Part shown: positions 60,560-64,000 of the stretch, piece after piece
Numbering within the stretch: the first letter of the stretch is position 1
How the letters are laid out: every line of letters starts with the position of its first letter
Assembly: GCA_049520215.1 (NCBI GenBank)
Contig: JBEKPZ010000013.1
Span: forward strand, 1 to 64,000
Source of the DNA: Bog-159 sp049520215
GTDB taxonomy: Bacteria; Acidobacteriota; Terriglobia; Bryobacterales; Bryobacteraceae
DNA length: 64,000 bases
Reading direction: 5' to 3'
Translations under genes and position numbers: made by a program
Notes under the pieces: model-generated
The model's database searches: none
Told to the model about the DNA's origin: nothing
What the model saw: only the letters and a program-made list of their open reading frames with translations

Positions 60560-61392
60560 GCACCGGACTCGCCACCGTGGCTCCTAAGCCCAGGTCCCCG
60601 CTAGGGCGCTTTTTCAGCGCTGAAAATCGCTATCTCTCGCCGCTGTTCATCACCCTGATCCTGCTGGTGGGCAATCTGTCGTTCGGCCTGCTGGAGAGCT
60701 TCTCGCGAACGCTACTGGCGATCGGCACGGCGCTGTCGCTGGAGATCGTATTAGGACGCTGGTTCTGGGGCAAGATTCCGAATCTCGCCAGCGGCTACAT
60801 CACCGGCATCAGTGTGGGCATTCTGCTGCGCTCGCCGGAATTCTGGCCCTATGGCCTCTGCAGCGCCATTGCGATTACTTCCAAGTATGCGATTCGCGTA
60901 CGCGGCCGCCATATCTGGAATCCGTCCAACTTCGCGATTTGCGCCATGCTGCTGGTCGCGCCGGAGTTCGTCGCGGCGCTGAGCATTCAATGGGGGAACA
61001 CGGTCTGGCCCATGGTAGTGATTTGGGTGCTGGGAGCCTTCATCGTTTATCGCGTACAGCGCTTTCATATCACAGCGACATACGTAGCTTCGTTTGTGGC
61101 CCTGGCGCTGCTGCGAACGCTGATCACCGGGCACCCTTTCCTGGCTGAAGTCGCGCCCATCACGGGTCCGATGTACCAGCTTTTCATTTTTTTCATGATT
61201 ACCGATCCGAAGACCACGGTGACACCGAAGTGGGCGCAATGTCTGGTGGCCGGGCTGGTGGCGGTAGCGGAACTGATTCTGCGCCTCGCGCACATCGTCA
61301 ACGCGCCGTTTTTCGCCCTGACGATTGTCGGGCCGGCGGCGATGCTGGTGGAGATTTGGCGGAGCTCGCGGCCGGCGAAAACCCACGCCTGA
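60556..61392 (+). CDS. RnfD/NqrB-like membrane protein
   Basis: 278 residues with about nine membrane spans. The pattern of RnfD/NqrB-type subunits is visible: RYLSPLFITLILLVGNL, SGYITGISVGILLRSP, RHIWNPSNFAICAMLL and FIFFMITDPKTTVTP (D-P-x-T-T). In true NqrB/RnfD a Thr in an S-G-A-T motif holds covalent FMN; that motif is not seen. No other Rnf or Nqr subunit is encoded nearby, so the protein works alone or with the coupled CRTAC1 protein. This pairing suggests an electron-transfer or flavin-linked envelope function, by inference only. Confidence 0.82.
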   Translation: MSTGLATVAPKPRSPLGRFFSAENRYLSPLFITLILLVGNLSFGLLESFSRTLLAIGTALSLEIVLGRWFWGKIPNLASGYITGISVGILLRSPEFWPYGLCSAIAITSKYAIRVRGRHIWNPSNFAICAMLLVAPEFVAALSIQWGNTVWPMVVIWVLGAFIVYRVQRFHITATYVASFVALALLRTLITGHPFLAEVAPITGPMYQLFIFFMITDPKTTVTPKWAQCLVAGLVAVAELILRLAHIVNAPFFALTIVGPAAMLVEIWRSSRPAKTHA

Positions 61393-61397
61393 TTCCA

Positions 61398-62132
61398 ATG
61401 ACTGAATTTGCCGGCGGCGGGTTGCTGGATCCGGTCGCCGCCTATGATCTGATCGCACCTGTCTATGCGCGCCTGGCGAAACAGCGCCAGGCGTATCTCG
61501 ACGCCATCGATCGGTGTATCGTGGCCGAAATTCCACCCGGCAGCCGGTCGCTGCTGGATGTAGGCGCCGGGGACGGCGCGCGCGCTGCGCGTATCGCCGA
61601 GGCCGCCGGCTTGCGGGGTCTCACTCTGTTGGAGCCGAGCAGCGTCATGCTGAGCCGCTGTGCTACGAGGGCAACCATCTGGGCCATGCGGGCCGAGAAT
61701 CTTCACTCGCAGCAAGGTAGCTTCGACGTCGTCACCTGTCTCTGGAACGTCCTCGGACATATTCAACCCGCCGCTGTCCGGGTTCAAATGCTGCGCCAGC
61801 TCGCGCGGCTGGTGTCGGCGGGAGGCAGGGTCTTCATCGACCTGAACCACCGCTATAACGCGCGTCACTACGGAACCATACCGACCGCCGCTCGTTACCT
61901 CCGGGACTGGGTATCGCCAGGCGAACATAACGGCGATGTCAGGGTCACCTGGGACATAGAAGGCCAGCGCATCTCGACCACCGGACACGTCTTTACCCAT
62001 CGGGAGTTCATCGCCCTGTCCCAGGCCGCCGGTCTAACGATCGAGAAACGGTTTGTGGTGGACTATGCTTCGGGACAGCACCGGCGGCGGAGTTGCGCAG
62101 GCAATTTCCTCTATGTTCTGCGCAACCTGTGA
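61398..62132 (+). CDS. Class I SAM-dependent methyltransferase
   Basis: 244 residues from the ATG at 61398, 5 bases after the RnfD-like stop; the frame extends upstream without similarity. Motif I is LLDVGAGDGARAARIAEAAG, then GLTLLEPSSVML and FDVVTCLWNVLGHI. A later block, VSAGGRVFIDLNHRYNARHY, resembles methyltransferases acting on small molecules or sugars. Substrate unknown. Could belong to the CRTAC1-RnfD operon. Overlaps the convergent aminotransferase gene by 22 bases. Confidence 0.85.
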   Translation: MTEFAGGGLLDPVAAYDLIAPVYARLAKQRQAYLDAIDRCIVAEIPPGSRSLLDVGAGDGARAARIAEAAGLRGLTLLEPSSVMLSRCATRATIWAMRAENLHSQQGSFDVVTCLWNVLGHIQPAAVRVQMLRQLARLVSAGGRVFIDLNHRYNARHYGTIPTAARYLRDWVSPGEHNGDVRVTWDIEGQRISTTGHVFTHREFIALSQAAGLTIEKRFVVDYASGQHRRRSCAGNFLYVLRNL

Positions 62133-63247
62133 ACGTTCTCCAGCGCCTCGCGCAGGGTCAGGCAAACCTCGGCGATTTCGTCGTCGGTGACCCGATTGAA
62201 AAACGGCAGCGCCACCGTGCGGGGCGCCACCTGCTCGGTGACGGTCAAATCGCACGCGCGATTGGCATATGCTGCGTAGAGCGGTTGCCGGTGCAGAGGA
62301 GCGAAATAGCGCCCGCAACCAATACCCCGCGCCGCCATGAAGCCAACCACTCCGTCGCGGTCCTCCTGCGTGCAGCACGTCGGCAGGCGGACGACGAACA
62401 CGAACCAGCACGCCCGCCCCTCCGCCGCCTGAAGTACTGGGAGGATCAGATCTGGAACCGTCCGCAGATGTTCGTGGTAACAGGCCGCCCGATTTTCACG
62501 CCGCGAGAGAATGCTGTCGATCCGCTTCATTTGCGAGATGCCCAGAGCACAGTTGATGTCGGAAAGCCGGTAGTTGTAACCGAGCAGGCTATGGTTCAGC
62601 CAGGCGTCGGCCGGCTGCCTGCCCTGATTGCGCAGCGCACGAATCGTCTCGGCCAGGTGACGATCGCGCGTGACCACCATTCCGCCTTCGCCGGTGGTGA
62701 TTGGCTTGTTGGGGTAGAAACCGAAGACTCCCAAGTCACCCAGCCCGCCGACTTTCCTTCCGCCATACTCGGCGCCCAGCGCCTCGCAAGCGTCCTCAAT
62801 CACCCTGAGCCCGTGCCGGGCGGCAATGTCGAGGATTGGATCGAGGTCCGCGGGATGCCCGAACGTGTGCACCGCGATGATGGCGCGAGTCCTGGGCGTG
62901 ATGGCCCGCAGTATGCTCTCGGGTGTCAGGTTGAGCGTGCGCGGATCGATATCGGCGAATACCGGCCTGGCTCGTTGATAAAGAACCGCATGGGCGGCGG
63001 CAATGAAAGTGAAGGACGGGACAATCACTTCATCGTTCTCGCCGATTCCCAGAGCAGCCAGGCCCAGGTGCAATCCGGCCGTGCCCGAAGAAAGCGCTAC
63101 GCCGTACGGCACACCGACATAGTGGGCCAGCGATTCCTCGAATTCTTCCAACTTCGGGCCGAGACTGAGCCGGGGGCTGCGCAGCACGGCCACCACGGCT
63201 TCGATATCGGCCTCGGCGATGTCCGGCGCCGAAAGCGGAATCCTCAT
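62111..63247 (-). CDS. DegT/DnrJ/EryC1 family sugar aminotransferase
   Basis: 378 residues from the ATG at 63247. PLP-dependent, transfers an amino group to a nucleotide-linked keto sugar. The active-site Lys181 is in GFYPNKPITTGEGG. Other family blocks: LSSGTAGLHLGLAALGIG, VIVPSFTFIAAAHAVLY, AVHTFGHPADLDPILDIA, VIEDACEALGAEYGG and GYNYRLSDINCALGI. The start overlaps the epimerase stop by 4 bases, so both are one unit for a surface polysaccharide or nonulosonate sugar. The exact sugar cannot be told. Confidence 0.92.
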   Translation of the reverse strand: MRIPLSAPDIAEADIEAVVAVLRSPRLSLGPKLEEFEESLAHYVGVPYGVALSSGTAGLHLGLAALGIGENDEVIVPSFTFIAAAHAVLYQRARPVFADIDPRTLNLTPESILRAITPRTRAIIAVHTFGHPADLDPILDIAARHGLRVIEDACEALGAEYGGRKVGGLGDLGVFGFYPNKPITTGEGGMVVTRDRHLAETIRALRNQGRQPADAWLNHSLLGYNYRLSDINCALGISQMKRIDSILSRRENRAACYHEHLRTVPDLILPVLQAAEGRACWFVFVVRLPTCCTQEDRDGVVGFMAARGIGCGRYFAPLHRQPLYAAYANRACDLTVTEQVAPRTVALPFFNRVTDDEIAEVCLTLREALENVHRLRRT

Positions 63248-64000
63248 TTCGACAGCCCTGAGGCATTCTCGTCCAAGACGGGTGCCCGCTTGGTCAGGAG
63301 TTCCTCGCCCAGCGGTACGGACGCCAGCACGGAGACGATTCGTTCCGCGGCATGCCCGTCGCCATAGGGGTTTTCCATTCCGCGAAGCGATCGGCGAAAG
63401 CCCTCCCTGGTCGCGACGCCGACGCGATCCAGAATGGAGGCGGGGCTGGCCTCGGCATCGAGTACATTGCGAGCTCGCTCCCGCCCGCGCTGCCTTATCC
63501 CCACGTTGACCACCGGCAACTCGAACGAGGCCGCCTCCATGATCCCGCTGCTGGAGTTTCCCACCAATAAATCGACGCATCCCAACAGGCTCCAATAAAG
63601 CGCCGGATCCAGATTGACGAAGACCCTGCCGCTTCCAAGCCGGCGGATGCAGTTATTCGTGCGCTCGATCAGCTCCCGGCTGCCGGCGTCGGCGTTCGGA
63701 TAGCAGAACAAAAGCTGCGCTGGCACGGATTCAAGCGCCAGGAACAGGGCGTCGGCTTCCCGTGTGGTATCGCGAGCTATGGTCGTTGGGTGGAATGCAA
63801 CCAAGGCTGTTGCTGGCGTGAAATGAATGTCGAGGCGATCCTCAACTTGTTCGCGGCTCATCAGCCGGCTGCGACGGAGGTGGTCGAGCGAAGGAGCGCC
63901 GGCCCGGTGTACGCGCCACTCCTCCTCGCCCATGGCGACCACTCGGCGCCGTGCCAATTCCGTGGACGTGAAGTGGACGTGGCTCAGTTTGGTCAGTGCG
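63244..64000 (-). CDS. UDP-GlcNAc 2-epimerase family (NeuC/LegG-like), partial
   Basis: The 5' end is beyond the window; 252 residues seen. The visible part has the family pattern KLSHVHFTSTELARRRVVAM and VAFHPTTIARDTTREADALF, then LGCVDLLVGNSSSGIMEAAS (the UDP-binding Ser-rich loop), LPVVNVGIRQRGRERA and NPYGDGHAAERIVSVL. This is the hydrolysing NeuC/LegG type rather than WecB by the overall pattern. It probably makes an N-acetylhexosamine precursor for a sialic-acid-like or O-antigen sugar. Coupled with the aminotransferase downstream. Confidence 0.9.
   Translation of the reverse strand, partial: ALTKLSHVHFTSTELARRRVVAMGEEEWRVHRAGAPSLDHLRRSRLMSREQVEDRLDIHFTPATALVAFHPTTIARDTTREADALFLALESVPAQLLFCYPNADAGSRELIERTNNCIRRLGSGRVFVNLDPALYWSLLGCVDLLVGNSSSGIMEAASFELPVVNVGIRQRGRERARNVLDAEASPASILDRVGVATREGFRRSLRGMENPYGDGHAAERIVSVLASVPLGEELLTKRAPVLDENASGLSK

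Overview
The window is a GC-rich bacterial chromosome segment. Its gene families point to an Acidobacteria genome of the Solibacter/Bryobacter type: an ADOP-type MacB permease, several secreted proteins ending in the TIGR03437 C-terminal domain, SBBP, GloVer and VPS10-like beta-propellers, tricorn-like S41 peptidases, two CRTAC1 (FG-GAP plus ASPIC/UnbV) proteins, and many single genes with no long operons. This assignment is inference from family content; no rRNA or tRNA gene was seen.

Layout. 1-5.4 kb: a partial SBBP protein, an MsbA-like ABC exporter, and two aldo/keto reductase copies, one intact and one broken, with a DUF4160/DUF2442 remnant between them. 5.4-18.5 kb: large secreted proteins (lipase-like, tricorn-like, DUF1080-PHP fusion, VPS10-like propeller) and a VOC protein. 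18.9-23.8 kb: TMEM175-like channel plus hydrolase pair, ABC-2 type exporter operon, and a small repetitive-family protein. 24.3-27.9 kb: folE with two tandem PTPS/QueD genes, a TlpA thioredoxin and a GlcD-like oxidase. 27.9-29.1 kb: a graveyard of mobile-gene and HigA fragments. 29.2-42.5 kb: ADOP permease behind a sigma-54-like promoter, a GloVer fragment between 32-bp direct repeats, a Pal gene with an in-frame stop, an NCS1 permease, a TPR protein and an SUMF1-like fusion. 42.6-44.1 kb: a second graveyard (propeller and phage helicase/primase pieces). 44.1-49 kb: DinB, two AhpD-like genes, a truncated SCO gene, a flavoprotein and a MetE-like protein. 49-61.4 kb: a TPR-CRTAC1 lipoprotein, a response regulator, a four-gene membrane iron-sulfur operon, a hydrolase, a mazEF-like pair with broken mazF, and a CRTAC1 plus RnfD-like operon preceded by a 50-residue heptad peptide. 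61.4-64 kb: a methyltransferase and cell-surface sugar genes.

The strongest unexplained signal is a family of intergenic elements, about 80-100 bp when complete, found at 17 or more places. Each is a string of short perfect hairpins. The complete copies are closed by GTGGGG at one end and CCCCAC at the other, which would fold as a cloverleaf-like multi-branch structure. Individual hairpin arms recur in different combinations between copies. Copies truncate genes, supply a start or stop codon, abut a transposase-like gene fragment twice, and once lie inside an element with 15-bp terminal inverted repeats.

Two further candidate systems are the 53.5-56.4 kb His-rich membrane/YtkA-like/4Fe-4S operon and the heptad peptide-CRTAC1-RnfD-like unit at 58.6-61.4 kb. 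Both look like envelope electron-transfer modules, and both functions are inferred only.
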